DNA of 64,000 bases, taken from contig SLKC01000024.1 of assembly GCA_007134775.1 (NCBI GenBank), positions 62,001-126,000 on the forward strand, written 5' to 3'. The first letter of the stretch is position 1. The number at the start of each line of letters is the position of its first letter. Positions 1 through 8,940 of this stretch are shown here, one piece after another. This DNA is from Ectothiorhodospiraceae bacterium (GTDB taxonomy: Bacteria > Pseudomonadota > Gammaproteobacteria > XJ16 > Halofilaceae). The translations under genes were made by a program, and so were the position numbers. A model generated the notes under the pieces. That model did not search any database. It saw nothing but the letters and a program-made list of their open reading frames with translations, and was not told the DNA's origin.

Positions 1-67
1 GTGGGCACGCTGGTCCGTCGCTGAGGCCGCAGCCCCGCGTCGAGCCGCCCAGCCGCAGCGCCCGGGC

Positions 68-709
68 TCAGGCACCCCAGGCGTCGCGATAGGCGGCGAT
101 CTCGTCGCGATACGGTTCAGCGCCCCCGACCTCGTCGAGAAAGGCGAGGATGTCGTCGAGGGCGACGATGCTGACGACGGGCGCACCGAGCGCTTCGGCG
201 GCCTCGCGGGTGGCCGATGTGCTGCCTTCGCCGCGTTCCTGGCGGTCGAGCGCGGTGACGACACCGGCGACCTCGGCCCCGGCGTCGCGGATGAGCGTCG
301 TCGCAGCGCGGATCGCGGTGCCGGCGGTGATGACATCGTCGATGATGACGACACGCCCGGCCAGCGGCGCGCCGACCACGCCGCCGCCTTCGCCGTGGTC
401 CTTGGCCGCCTTGCGGTCGAAGCACCAGGGCAGATCGCGACGATGGAGATCGGCGAGCGCAGCGGCGGTGGCTGCAACGAGCGGGATGCCCTTGTACGCG
501 GGGCCGAAGAGCATATCGCACTCGATCTCCGAGTCGATTAGGGCGGCCGCATAGGTGCGGCCGAGTTCGGCGAGGGCAGCACCGGTGTTGAGAGCACCGA
601 CATTAAAGAAGTAGGGGCTGACGCGGCCCGACTTCAGTTCGAAGCGACCAAAACGCAGGGCACCCCGCTCGATGGCGAGGCGGAGGAACTGACGCTGGTA
701 TTCACGCAT
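68..709 (-). CDS. pyrE: Orotate phosphoribosyltransferase
   Basis: The product converts orotate and PRPP to orotidine monophosphate, the fifth step of pyrimidine synthesis, in the cytosol. The protein is 213 residues, normal for bacterial PyrE. The PRPP-binding motif [13 protein letters not shown] lies at about residues 120-132. The N-terminal region with [10 protein letters not shown] (about 28-36) and the loop with [12 protein letters not shown] (98-109) match the family. The gene is divergent from the exonuclease III gene, with about 64 bases between them. Nothing in the sequence shows a pyrimidine attenuator. Identification is secure. Confidence 0.95.
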   Translation of the reverse strand: MREYQRQFLRLAIERGALRFGRFELKSGRVSPYFFNVGALNTGAALAELGRTYAAALIDSEIECDMLFGPAYKGIPLVAATAAALADLHRRDLPWCFDRKAAKDHGEGGGVVGAPLAGRVVIIDDVITAGTAIRAATTLIRDAGAEVAGVVTALDRQERGEGSTSATREAAEALGAPVVSIVALDDILAFLDEVGGAEPYRDEIAAYRDAWGA

Positions 710-773
710 CTTGGAGGCGCCTCGGCAGGGACGACTCCGTTATGATACCCGCCGCCCGACAGTCGGAGGAACC

Positions 774-1565
774 ATGCGCGTCATCAGCTTCAACGCCAAC
801 GGCATCCGCGCCGCCGCGCGCAAGGGCTTCTTCTCCTGGCTGGATGAGCAGGGGGCCGATTTCGTCTGCATCCAGGAGACCAAAGCGCAGGGACACCAGC
901 TCGAGGACCCGCTGTTTCACCCCGCCGGCTACTGGACCCGTTACGTCGATGCCGAGCGCAAGGGCTATAGCGGTGTGGCGCTCTACGCCCGGCACGAGCC
1001 CGATGAGGTGGCCACCACACTGGGCATTGACGAGTTCGACCGCGAGGGGCGGTGGTGCGCGGCGCGCTTCGGCAGGCTGGTCGTGGCCTCGCTCTACCTA
1101 CCCTCCGGCTCCGCGGGCGAGCAGCGACTCGCGGCGAAGATGCGCTTTCATGACCACTTTTTCGGCCATCTGCGCACGCTGGCGGCGAGTGGCCACGACG
1201 TCATCATCTGCGGTGACTGGAATACGGCGCATCGCCCCATCGATCTGAAGAACTGGAAGAGCAATCAGAAAAACTCCGGCTTCCTGCCCGAGGAACGCGC
1301 CTGGCTCGACCGTGTCTTCGACGAACTCGGCTTCGTCGACGGCCTGCGAGTGGTCCATCCCGACACGCCCGATCTCTATACCTGGTGGTCGAGCCGTGGC
1401 CGTGCCCGGGAGAAGAATGTGGGCTGGCGGATCGACTACCAGATTGTCACCCCGGGGGTTGCGCAGGTGATCCGTGATGCCTGGGTCTATACCGACGGCG
1501 CCTTCTCCGACCATGCGCCGCTGGTACTCGACTACAGCCTCGAACCGCCGGGTGCGCCGGCATGA
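774..1565 (+). CDS. Exodeoxyribonuclease III / AP endonuclease family protein
   Basis: This is a 263-residue Mg-dependent exonuclease III family enzyme (XthA/ExoA), acting on abasic sites and 3' ends in base excision repair. Visible family motifs are NANGIRAA near the N-terminus, IQETKAQ (catalytic Glu), GDWNTAHRPID (catalytic Asp/Asn) and the C-terminal SDHAPL (catalytic His). The ATG at 774 is chosen because GGAGG lies just upstream and the protein then begins with the family-typical MRVISFNANGIR. The frame stays open upstream to 711, but that extension does not resemble the family. Next to pyrE this gene is often the Crc homologue in pseudomonads. The intact catalytic residues argue for a real nuclease here. 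Confidence 0.9.
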   Translation: MRVISFNANGIRAAARKGFFSWLDEQGADFVCIQETKAQGHQLEDPLFHPAGYWTRYVDAERKGYSGVALYARHEPDEVATTLGIDEFDREGRWCAARFGRLVVASLYLPSGSAGEQRLAAKMRFHDHFFGHLRTLAASGHDVIICGDWNTAHRPIDLKNWKSNQKNSGFLPEERAWLDRVFDELGFVDGLRVVHPDTPDLYTWWSSRGRAREKNVGWRIDYQIVTPGVAQVIRDAWVYTDGAFSDHAPLVLDYSLEPPGAPA

Positions 1566-2953
1566 GCGCTGCAGGGGGGGGCAAGGCCTCCGGGGGGCCG
1601 GCCTGGAAGGTCTATCTCGACCGGCGTGTCATCGCCATGGCCTTCCTCGGCTTCTCCGCCGGCCTGCCCCTGTTGCTGGTGGGCGGTACCTTTACCGCGT
1701 GGTTGCGCGATATCGGTGTCGAACTGGCGGCGATCGGCTTCCTCAGCTGGGTCGGCATGGCCCACAGCATCAAGGTCCTGTGGGCGCCGATCGTCGATCG
1801 TGTGCCCCTCCCGGTGCTGTCACGCCTGCTCGGGCGGCGCCGAGCCTGGGTGCTCGCGGCGCAGGTGACCGTCGCAGTCTCTCTGGCCGGGATGGCCCTG
1901 CTCGATCCAACGGCGCAGCTGGGCCTGGTCGCGGCTTGCGCGGTCGCGGCTGCGTTCGGCTCCGCCACGCAGGACATCGCCATCGACGCCTATCGCGTGG
2001 AGGCGGCCGAGCGTGAGCGCCAGGGGGCGATGGCCGCGACCTACGTCTTCGGCTACCGCATCGCGATTCTCGTCGCGGGCGCGGGCGCACTCCACATCGC
2101 CGCTTTCGGTGGCTGGGGGCTTGCCTACACCGGCATGGCGGTGCTGATGGGCATCGGCATGGTGACGATCCTGCTCGTACGCGAGCCGCAGGTCAGCGTC
2201 ACGCGCGCTACCGCTGCGCTTGAGCAGCGCGTCGCCGACTACCTCGGCAACACGAAGCACACGGGCTGGCGACGCGACGCAACGGCCTGGTTCATCGGTG
2301 CGGTGATCTGCCCCTTCGCCGATTTCTTCCGGCGCTACGGAGTCGCCGCTATCGCCGTGCTGCTCTTCGTCGGCACCTTCCGCATCAGCGACATCTTTAT
2401 GGGGGTGATGGCCAACCCATTCTACCTCGATGTCGGTTTCACCAAGGAGCAGATCGCCAATGTCGCCGCCGCCTTCGGCCTCGCCATGACCCTGACCGGG
2501 GCTGCGCTCGGTGGGCTGCTGGTGGCGCGCTACGGGATCGCCCGGTTGCTGATCGTCACCGCCATCATGGCGCCCGTCACCAATCTCACCTTCTCCTGGG
2601 TGGCCACGCTCGGTCCGGAGGTCTATGGCCTGGTGATCGCGATCATTGCGGACAACATCACCGGCGGTATGGCGATCTCGGTCTTCCTCGCCTACCTGGC
2701 GAGTCTGACCAACACGCAATACACCGCCACGCAGTATGCGCTCTTCAGTTCGCTGATGACGCTACCGGGGCAATTCATGGGCGGCTTCACCGGCGTGGTG
2801 GCCGATCACGTGGGGTGGGTCTGGTTCTTCGTCTTCAGCGCCGGCATGGGGATACCGGCGGTAATGCTCGCGTTCCTACTCCTGCGCATCGCTCATCCCG
2901 ACCGGGTCGAAAGACCCGGTCGGGATGAGCAGCGCGGCGATGTCCAGGCCTGA
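1562..2953 (+). CDS. AmpG-like major facilitator permease
   Basis: A 463-residue inner-membrane protein with about 12 hydrophobic segments. It fits the AmpG group of the major facilitator superfamily, which imports anhydromuropeptides for cell-wall recycling. The N-terminal YLDRRVIAMAFLGFSAGLPLLL and the loop WAPIVDRVPLP resemble AmpG. ATQDIAIDAYRVE in the fourth helix region is a typical AmpG signature. Its start overlaps the exonuclease stop (ATGA), so the two are probably cotranscribed. The last 20 codons contain a perfect 18-base-pair inverted repeat (separate entry), which makes the tail sequence AHPDRVERPGRDEQ unusual. The substrate is inferred from family only. Confidence 0.85.
   Translation: MSAAGGGKASGGPAWKVYLDRRVIAMAFLGFSAGLPLLLVGGTFTAWLRDIGVELAAIGFLSWVGMAHSIKVLWAPIVDRVPLPVLSRLLGRRRAWVLAAQVTVAVSLAGMALLDPTAQLGLVAACAVAAAFGSATQDIAIDAYRVEAAERERQGAMAATYVFGYRIAILVAGAGALHIAAFGGWGLAYTGMAVLMGIGMVTILLVREPQVSVTRATAALEQRVADYLGNTKHTGWRRDATAWFIGAVICPFADFFRRYGVAAIAVLLFVGTFRISDIFMGVMANPFYLDVGFTKEQIANVAAAFGLAMTLTGAALGGLLVARYGIARLLIVTAIMAPVTNLTFSWVATLGPEVYGLVIAIIADNITGGMAISVFLAYLASLTNTQYTATQYALFSSLMTLPGQFMGGFTGVVADHVGWVWFFVFSAGMGIPAVMLAFLLLRIAHPDRVERPGRDEQRGDVQA
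2891..2930 (+). terminator. 18-bp perfect hairpin with GAAA loop in the 3' end of the AmpG-like gene
   Basis: Bases 2891-2908 are the exact reverse complement of 2913-2930, separated by GAAA. The whole structure is inside the coding frame and ends 20 bases before the stop codon. No T-tract follows. It may act as a terminator or as an mRNA 3'-end stabiliser. The role is inference; the symmetry is seen directly. Confidence 0.55.
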
Positions 2954-3018
2954 CGGGTGCGACGGGGCGCGTCGATGCCGATAGCGGCTCGCCGCGCCCG
3001 CGTGCCCCGCGGGGGATG

Positions 3019-3501
3019 TCAGTGCTCTTCCGAGCCGTCGTGGACGTGGCCGTGCTCGATCTCCTCGCTGGAAGCCTCGCGCACGCCGACGACGCTGACG
3101 TCGAAATGCAGGGGCTGACCCGCGAGCGGGTGGTTGGCGTCCACGGTGACCTCTTCGCCCTCGACCGCAGTGACCGTGACCACGCGGACGTTGCCCTGGT
3201 CATCGGTCGCCTGGAAACGCATGCCGGGCTCGACCTGGTCGACGCCGGCGAAGGCCTCCATCGGTACTGCCTGGACGAGGTCCTCGCTGCGCTCGCCATA
3301 GGCGTTCTCGGGCTGGACCGTGACCTGCAGCGAGTCGCCTTCGGTGGAGCCCTCGAGCGCCTGCTCGAGGCCGGGGATCAGGTTGCCGGCCCCGTGGAGG
3401 TAGTTCAGCGGCTCCCGGCCCTCGGAGGAATCGAGCACCTCGCCGTTTTCATCAGTGAGTGTGTAGTCGATAGCGGCGACGGTGTTCTGTTCGATCTGCA
3501 T
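3019..3501 (-). CDS. slyD: SlyD-like FKBP-type peptidyl-prolyl isomerase
   Basis: This 160-residue cytosolic protein is a peptidyl-prolyl cis/trans isomerase and chaperone of the SlyD type. The FKBP core starts with VAAIDYTLTDENGEVLDSS. An insert-in-flap chaperone domain lies between about residues 70 and 120, and NHPLAGQPLHFDV (123-135) is the family-typical return to the FKBP fold. The C-terminus carries only a short His-containing tail (HGHVHDGSEEH), not the long metal-binding tail of E. coli SlyD, so a nickel-delivery role is less certain. The start has GGAG six bases upstream, and a good sigma-70 promoter lies in front. Confidence 0.9.
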   Translation of the reverse strand: MQIEQNTVAAIDYTLTDENGEVLDSSEGREPLNYLHGAGNLIPGLEQALEGSTEGDSLQVTVQPENAYGERSEDLVQAVPMEAFAGVDQVEPGMRFQATDDQGNVRVVTVTAVEGEEVTVDANHPLAGQPLHFDVSVVGVREASSEEIEHGHVHDGSEEH

Positions 3502-3533
3502 CGGATGCTCCGGTTTACTGTTCTGAACCGTTC

Positions 3534-3562
3534 ATTATAGCGCGCATATTCGCGGCTATGAA
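3534..3562 (-). promoter_or_regulatory. Sigma-70 promoter of slyD
   Basis: On the minus strand a perfect -10 box TATAAT (3534-3539) is preceded by exactly 17 bases and then TTCATA (3557-3562, four of six matches to TTGACA). It points at slyD, with an expected transcript start about 25 bases before the ATG. It is the clearest consensus promoter seen in the window. Confidence 0.6.
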
Positions 3563-3584
3563 AGACGTGCCGACGCGCCCGCAC

Positions 3585-4745
3585 TCACGGGGAGCGGTTA
3601 TCGAAATAGCCGGGGACCGCCTTGGCCAGCTCCCCTTTCTCGCGGACCGCGCTGCCCGTGAGGGCGAACCCGCGCAGGCGCCCCTCGGTGTCGTGGAACA
3701 GGCTGCGGGTGCCGCCCTTGAGCGCCTCCTCCTGCCACTCGCCCGCGATGCTCGGCGACGGGCTGTAAAGTTGCACGGGGCAGCTCGCCGTCTTGACGAT
3801 GACCGGCATCACCGGATACTCGACCGCCGTCGGTGTCCCGGCGAGGGTGGCTCCAAGCGCCCGCGCGCACTGGTTGATCGGCATGATGAAGGGCAGGACC
3901 AGGCCGTCGACCTCGGCGCAGTCACCGAGGGCGTAGATACCCGCGGCGCCCGTTTGGAGGTGGCGGTCGGTGGCGATACCGCGGCCGACCTCGATCCCGG
4001 CCGCGCGGGCCAGTTCCGTGCGCGGTTGCAGGCCGATGGCGCGGACGACGACGTCGGCGGGGTAGGTCGTGCCCTGGTCATCGTGGACGATGAATGCGCC
4101 GTCGGCGCGTTCGACGCGTTCGGCGAAGCGACCGGTGGCGAGGGTGATGCCTTCGCTCTGCAGGGCGGCTGCCAGCGTGTTGCCTGCCAGTTCGGGCAGC
4201 ATCCGCCCGAGCGGGCGCTGCTGGGGTTCGATGATGGTGACGTGGTAGCCGGATCTTGCCCAGTCGTTGGCGAACTCGCAGCCGATCAGCCCGCCGCCGA
4301 TGATGACCACACGCTCGGCATGCGTCAGTTCGCCGCGCAGCGCACTGTAGGTCGAGAGATCGTTGACGGCGAAGACGTCGTCGGCACCGTCGCCGCCCAG
4401 GCCCGGATCCATCTGCTCTGCGCCCACTGCCAGAACGATGGCAGCCGCGCGCAGCTCGCTGCCATCGGCGAGCGCGACCGTGCGCTGTTGCCCGTCGATC
4501 GCCGTCACGCGCGTGTGGGTACGGACGTCCGCCTGGTACTGCGCCGCCATCTCGGTCGCCGAGGCTTGGGCCAGATCCGCCGGTGACTTGCCGCGCGCCA
4601 TCGCGGTGGAGAGCATCGGCTTCGAATAGCTGGTGCCGTCATCGGCACTGACGATAACCAGCGGCGTCTCATTGTCGTGGCGGCGGAATTCCCGCGCCGT
4701 GGTGTAACCGGCGAGGCCGGTACCGACAATCACAATCGGATCCAT
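3585..4745 (-). CDS. NAD(P)/FAD-dependent oxidoreductase, rubredoxin-reductase-like
   Basis: A 386-residue pyridine-nucleotide-disulfide-reductase-fold flavoprotein most like rubredoxin-NAD(+) reductases (AlkT/RubB group). The FAD motif is GTGLAG at the N-terminus. The NAD-binding motif is VVIIGGGLIGCEFA in the middle. GIYALGDCAEVDG near residue 270 is the second FAD contact. There are no redox cysteine pairs, which fits the rubredoxin-reductase group and not disulfide reductases. The ATG at 4745 is preferred because GAGGAG sits at a good distance. A GTG at 4754, overlapping the hemF stop, is the alternative. No rubredoxin gene is in the window, so the electron acceptor is unknown. Confidence 0.8.
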   Translation of the reverse strand: MDPIVIVGTGLAGYTTAREFRRHDNETPLVIVSADDGTSYSKPMLSTAMARGKSPADLAQASATEMAAQYQADVRTHTRVTAIDGQQRTVALADGSELRAAAIVLAVGAEQMDPGLGGDGADDVFAVNDLSTYSALRGELTHAERVVIIGGGLIGCEFANDWARSGYHVTIIEPQQRPLGRMLPELAGNTLAAALQSEGITLATGRFAERVERADGAFIVHDDQGTTYPADVVVRAIGLQPRTELARAAGIEVGRGIATDRHLQTGAAGIYALGDCAEVDGLVLPFIMPINQCARALGATLAGTPTAVEYPVMPVIVKTASCPVQLYSPSPSIAGEWQEEALKGGTRSLFHDTEGRLRGFALTGSAVREKGELAKAVPGYFDNRSP

Positions 4746-4750
4746 TGCCG

Positions 4751-5692
4751 TCACTCCTCGTCTGCGGCCTTCGGCTCGATACCGAGCCAGTCCTGGGCCG
4801 GCAGGAAATCCTCATAGAGACTCGCCTCGGGCGTGCCCTGCGCGGGGTGCCAGTCGTAACGCCACTGCACCAGGGGTGGCAGCGACATCAGGATCGACTC
4901 GGTCCGTCCCCCGGATTGCAGCCCGAACAGCGTGCCACGATCGTAGACGAGGTTGAACTCGACGTAGCGCCCGCGCCGATAGAGCTGGAAATCCCGCTCG
5001 CGCTCGCCCCAGGCGTGATCCATGCGGCGCTCCACGATCGGGCGGTAGGCGTCGAGAAAGCCGTCACCGACGTCGCGCGCAAACCCGAAACAGGTAGCGA
5101 AATCGGGCTCGTTGAGGTCGTCGAAGAACAGCCCGCCGACGCCGCGCGCCTCGCCGCGGTGCGGGATATAGAAATAGTCGTCGCACCAGCCCTTGTAGCG
5201 TCGGTAGGCGGAGTCACCGAGGCGGCGGCAAGCGTGACGCGCTGTTGCGTGCCACTCCCGGCAATCGTCGGTAAAGCCGTAATAGGGCGTGAGGTCGAAA
5301 CCGCCACCGAACCACCAGGCGGCGGGCTCGTCCGGTGTGCCCGCGATGAAGCAGCGTACGTTGGCGTGACTGGTCGGCACATAGGGATTGCGCGGGTGGA
5401 TGACCACGGAGACCCCCAGCGCGGTAAAGGGCTGCCCTGCGAGCTGGGGGCGGTTGGCGCTCGCGGAGGGCGGCAGCTCGTCGCCGCGGACGTGGGAGAA
5501 GTTGACGCCGGCGCTCTCGAACACGGGGCCGTCCCGCAGTACCCGGGAACGGCCTCCCCCGCCCCCCGGCCGCTCCCAGGTATCCTCGCGGAAATCGCTG
5601 CCGTCGAGTCCTTCCAGGGCGGCGCAAATCCGTTCCTGCAGTCCGGTCAGCCAGTCGTGCAGCTGCTGCAGCGGTATCGGGCCGTCGCTCAT
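4751..5692 (-). CDS. hemF: Oxygen-dependent coproporphyrinogen III oxidase
   Basis: The enzyme oxidatively decarboxylates coproporphyrinogen III to protoporphyrinogen IX in aerobic heme synthesis, in the cytosol. The 313-residue protein carries the family blocks [21 protein letters not shown] and [15 protein letters not shown], plus [21 protein letters not shown]. The ATG at 5692 has AGGAG ten bases upstream and gives the usual N-terminus. An in-frame ATG at 5719 overlaps the tsaC stop but has no ribosome-binding site. The gene lies in a tight tsaC-hemF-reductase run. Using the O2-dependent enzyme implies an aerobic lifestyle. Confidence 0.95.
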   Translation of the reverse strand: MSDGPIPLQQLHDWLTGLQERICAALEGLDGSDFREDTWERPGGGGGRSRVLRDGPVFESAGVNFSHVRGDELPPSASANRPQLAGQPFTALGVSVVIHPRNPYVPTSHANVRCFIAGTPDEPAAWWFGGGFDLTPYYGFTDDCREWHATARHACRRLGDSAYRRYKGWCDDYFYIPHRGEARGVGGLFFDDLNEPDFATCFGFARDVGDGFLDAYRPIVERRMDHAWGERERDFQLYRRGRYVEFNLVYDRGTLFGLQSGGRTESILMSLPPLVQWRYDWHPAQGTPEASLYEDFLPAQDWLGIEPKAADEE

Positions 5693-5715
5693 TGCGGTGT
5701 CGCTCCTGGCGGTTG

Positions 5716-6303
5716 TCATGCGCGGATTGTCGCCCCGGTGCGCGCGTCGCGGATTGGTGTCGGCCGGGCCGCGCCGCCGGTTGCACCGCCGACGATGAAG
5801 TCCACTTCCGTACCGAAGAGGGCCTCGACCTCCCCGGCGCTGCGCGCGGGCTCACCGCCCGCCCGGTTGGCGCTGGTGGAGATGAGCGCACCACCCCAGT
5901 GTCGGCACAGCGCTGCAGCCACGGGGTGGGCGGTTACCCGGGCCGCTACGGTGTCGTGTTCGCCGCGTACATGGGGCGGACAGTCCGGCGCAGCCGGCAG
6001 CAGCCAGGTCACGGGTCCGGGCCAGGTGTGAGTCAGGCGCGCCTCGACGGCGGCGTCGAAAGGGCCCAGCCAGGGCGCGAGCTGGGCCCTCTCGGCCGCG
6101 ATCAGGATCAGCCCCTTGGCCGGTGCGCGGCCCTTGAGCGCCAGCACGCGCTCGACCGCGGCCGGATTGGCGGGATCGCAGCCGAGGCCGAAGACCGCCT
6201 CGGTCGGATAGGCCACGACCCCGCCCCGGGCCAGTTCGGCGCAGGCGCTCGCATAGTCGGGGTACGCGTCGGGTTGCGTGTCGGACGTCACGGGCGCACG
6301 CAC
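5716..6303 (-). CDS. tsaC: Threonylcarbamoyl-AMP synthase (TsaC/YrdC)
   Basis: A 195-residue YrdC-domain protein that makes threonylcarbamoyl-AMP from threonine, bicarbonate and ATP for t6A37 modification of tRNAs. Recognisable blocks are [18 protein letters not shown] (KxR-type active-site region), [13 protein letters not shown] and [10 protein letters not shown]. The length fits the short TsaC form without the Sua5 C-terminal domain. The start shown is GTG at 6303, two bases after the topA stop. A GTG at 6291 is also possible. TsaC next to hemF, dprA and topA is a common gammaproteobacterial arrangement. Confidence 0.92.
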   Translation of the reverse strand: MRAPVTSDTQPDAYPDYASACAELARGGVVAYPTEAVFGLGCDPANPAAVERVLALKGRAPAKGLILIAAERAQLAPWLGPFDAAVEARLTHTWPGPVTWLLPAAPDCPPHVRGEHDTVAARVTAHPVAAALCRHWGGALISTSANRAGGEPARSAGEVEALFGTEVDFIVGGATGGAARPTPIRDARTGATIRA

Positions 6304-6305
6304 CC

Positions 6306-8855
6306 TCAGCCCGTGGTGGACTTGTGCGGGGCGCGGCTCGCCTCACCACCGGCCGCTGCGACCTTCTTGGCGGCGGTCTTCTTCGCAACGGCCTTCTTTT
6401 TCGTCGCGGTCTTCTTCGCCGCCGCTTTTTTCGCAACCGTCTTCTTCGTTGCGGCCTTCTTGGCAGAGGCCTTTTTCTTCGTGCTCTTCTTCTTGCTCGC
6501 GGTCGCTGCCGTCGCGCTTGCGGCCTGTTTCTTGGCCGCGGCCTTCTTCTTGCCGCGGCGCTTGCGCTCGGGCGCCGCGGCGAGGATCTCGCGGCACTCC
6601 TCAAAGGTCAGGCTCGCCGGCTCGCGCTCCTTGGGCACGCTGGCGTTCTTGCTGCCATCGGTGATGTAGGGGCCAAAGCGGCCGTTGAGGACCTGGATGC
6701 GCGTGCCGTCTTCAGCGTCGAAGGTGTTGATGATGCGATTGGCGTCGGCGATCTTCTTCTCGCGGACCAGTTCGCGCGCGCGTTCCGTGGTGACGGTGTA
6801 GGGGTCGTCCTCGCCACGCAGGGAGACGAAGCGGTCGCCGAAACGTACATAGGGCCCGAATCGGCCGATGTTCGCTTGCATCGGCTCACCCTCTTCAGTC
6901 GCGCCCAGATCGCGCGGGAGCTGGAACAGCGCCAGCGCTTCGTCGAGCGTGATCGTGTCGAGCTTCTGGCCGGGGCGCAGTCCCGCGAAGCGCGGCTTCT
7001 CCTCGTCCTCGCGCGTGCCCATCTGTACCAGCGGGCCGTAGCGACCCATGCGCGCGCTGATCGGGCGCCCACTCTTCGGGTCATCGCCGAGATGGCGGGC
7101 CTGGATCGCCTCCTCGCGCGAGACGCTCTCCTCTTTCTCCGCGATGCGCTCCTTCAGCGGTTGCCAGAACCGCTCGAGCAGCGGCACCCAGTCCTGCTCA
7201 CCGCGGGCGACGGCGTCGAGTTCGTCCTCAAGTCGCGCCGTGAACTCGTAGTCGACGTAGGGGGAGAAGTGCGCCGAGAGGAAGCGCGCGACGACCCGGC
7301 CGATATCGGTCGGGAAGAAGCGCCGGCTCTCGATCTCGACATAATCGCGATCCTGCAGCGTCGAGATGATCGCGGCGTAGGTCGATGGGCGGCCGATGCC
7401 GTACTCCTCCAGCGCCTTGACCAGGCTGGCCTCGGTGTAGCGCGGTGGCGGTTCGGTGAAGTGCTGGTCGAGCCGGATATCGCTCAGCGGCAGGCGCTCG
7501 CCCTCGGCAATCTCGGGGAGTTGCCGGTCCGCATCGGGATCGGCGCCGGCATCGTCGCGGCCTTCGCGGTAGACGGCGATGAAGCCCGGGTGGCGGATGA
7601 CCGAGCCGTTCGCCCGAAAGGCGTGCTCACGGCCCGCAGTGAGTTCGACCGCGACCGTGTCCATCGTCGCATGGATCATTTGGCAGGCCACGGTCCGTTT
7701 CCAGATGAGTTCGTACAGGCGGTGCTGCTCACTGGTGAGGCGCTGCTTGAGCGCTTCCGGCAGGCGCCGCGCCGAGGTCGGGCGTATCGCTTCGTGCGCC
7801 TCCTGGGCGTTCCTCGACTTCGTCTTGTAGCGCCGGGCCTGGCTCGGGAGGTTGTCCCCGCCGTAGCGTTCCGCGATCAGGCCGCGGAGTTCTTCGAGGG
7901 CGTCGTCGGCGAGCGTGACCGAGTCGGTCCGCATGTAGGTGATCAACCCCACCTGGCCCTCGCCGGTATCGATGCCCTCGTAGAGCTGCTGGGCGACGCG
8001 CATCGTGCGTGATGCGGAAAAGCCCAGCTTGCGCGATGCCTCTTGCTGCAGCGTCGAGGTGATGAACGGCGGAGCCGGGTTGCGCTTGCGCTGTTTCTTC
8101 TCCACCGACGCGGCGACCAACTCGCCGCCAGCGGCCGCGAGGATGCGCTCGCGTGCGGCGTGGGCCGTCTCGCCATCGGTAAGCGTGAACTGTTCGACCT
8201 TCTGGCCATCGAGGCGGACCAGCTTCGCGGTGAAGGGCTCCTCCGCCTTGCTCAGATCGGCCTCCGCGCTCCAGTACTCCTGCGGCACAAAGGCCTCAAT
8301 CTCGGCCTCACGCTCGGTGATCATGCGCAGCGCCGGGCTCTGGACCCGGCCGGCCGACAGTCCCCGGCGGATCTTCTTCCACAGCAGGGGCGAGAGCTTG
8401 AAGCCGACGAGGTAGTCGAGGGCGCGGCGCGCCTGCTGCGCGTTGACCAGCTCCATCGACAGCTCGCGCGGGTGAGCCGCGGCGTGCTGAATCGCGCGCT
8501 TTGTGATCTCGTGGAAGACGACCCGGTCGACCGCCTTGCCGTCGAGCGTGCCGCGTTCGCGCAGCAGCTCGGTCAGATGCCAGGAGATGGCCTCACCCTC
8601 GCGATCCGGGTCCGTCGCCAGCACCAGCCGCTCGGCCTTCTGCAGGGCGCGTTCGATCGCCTGGACATGCTTCTCGTTGCGCTCGATCACGGTGTAGTGC
8701 ATGCGGAAGCCGTTGTCGGGCTCGACCGCGCCCTCCTTCGGTATCAGGTCGCGCACATGCCCGTACGAGGCCATGACCTCGTAGTCGCGACCGAGATACT
8801 TTTTGATCGTCTTGCCCTTCGCCGGGGACTCGACGATGACCAGGTTCTTGCCCAT
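6306..8855 (-). CDS. topA: DNA topoisomerase I (type IA) with lysine/alanine-rich tail
   Basis: An 849-residue type IA topoisomerase that relaxes negative supercoils. The Toprim domain is at the N-terminus (VIVESPAKGKTI; TDPDREGEAI at about 81-90). The catalytic tyrosine is in LITYMRTDS, Tyr307 by my count. The C-terminal third has no Cys4 zinc ribbons such as E. coli TopA carries. Instead it has topoisomerase C-terminal repeats of the form GRFGPYVRFGD and GRFGPYITDGS. About the last 85 residues are almost only Lys, Ala and Thr (KKKAAAKK, KKATAKK-like units), a histone-H1-like basic tail. The gene is upstream of tsaC and downstream of dprA. Confidence 0.96.
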   Translation of the reverse strand: MGKNLVIVESPAKGKTIKKYLGRDYEVMASYGHVRDLIPKEGAVEPDNGFRMHYTVIERNEKHVQAIERALQKAERLVLATDPDREGEAISWHLTELLRERGTLDGKAVDRVVFHEITKRAIQHAAAHPRELSMELVNAQQARRALDYLVGFKLSPLLWKKIRRGLSAGRVQSPALRMITEREAEIEAFVPQEYWSAEADLSKAEEPFTAKLVRLDGQKVEQFTLTDGETAHAARERILAAAGGELVAASVEKKQRKRNPAPPFITSTLQQEASRKLGFSASRTMRVAQQLYEGIDTGEGQVGLITYMRTDSVTLADDALEELRGLIAERYGGDNLPSQARRYKTKSRNAQEAHEAIRPTSARRLPEALKQRLTSEQHRLYELIWKRTVACQMIHATMDTVAVELTAGREHAFRANGSVIRHPGFIAVYREGRDDAGADPDADRQLPEIAEGERLPLSDIRLDQHFTEPPPRYTEASLVKALEEYGIGRPSTYAAIISTLQDRDYVEIESRRFFPTDIGRVVARFLSAHFSPYVDYEFTARLEDELDAVARGEQDWVPLLERFWQPLKERIAEKEESVSREEAIQARHLGDDPKSGRPISARMGRYGPLVQMGTREDEEKPRFAGLRPGQKLDTITLDEALALFQLPRDLGATEEGEPMQANIGRFGPYVRFGDRFVSLRGEDDPYTVTTERARELVREKKIADANRIINTFDAEDGTRIQVLNGRFGPYITDGSKNASVPKEREPASLTFEECREILAAAPERKRRGKKKAAAKKQAASATAATASKKKSTKKKASAKKAATKKTVAKKAAAKKTATKKKAVAKKTAAKKVAAAGGEASRAPHKSTTG

Positions 8856-8940
8856 AAGGATCGCGTCACCACTGCCTCAAAGCCGCGGCCAGTCTAGCAA
8901 CCTGCGGCAATTTATCCACGCCGATGCGCTCGGCAGGCCT

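Noticed and set aside
1-24. Possible 3' end of a plus-strand gene entering from the left edge (last codons then TGA)
   Set aside because: Only seven codons are visible, too few to support a coding call.
711-773. Longer N-terminus of the exonuclease III protein
   Set aside because: The ATG at 774 is preceded by GGAGG and gives the family-standard start MRVISFNANGIR.
6330-6590. Lysine/alanine codon repeats of topA as a phase-variable tandem repeat
   Set aside because: The units vary in length and codon use and are not a uniform DNA repeat likely to slip.
6324-8012. A 562-codon plus-strand frame opposite topA
   Set aside because: Antisense artefact. Its Leu/Arg-rich start mirrors the Lys/Ala repeat of topA.
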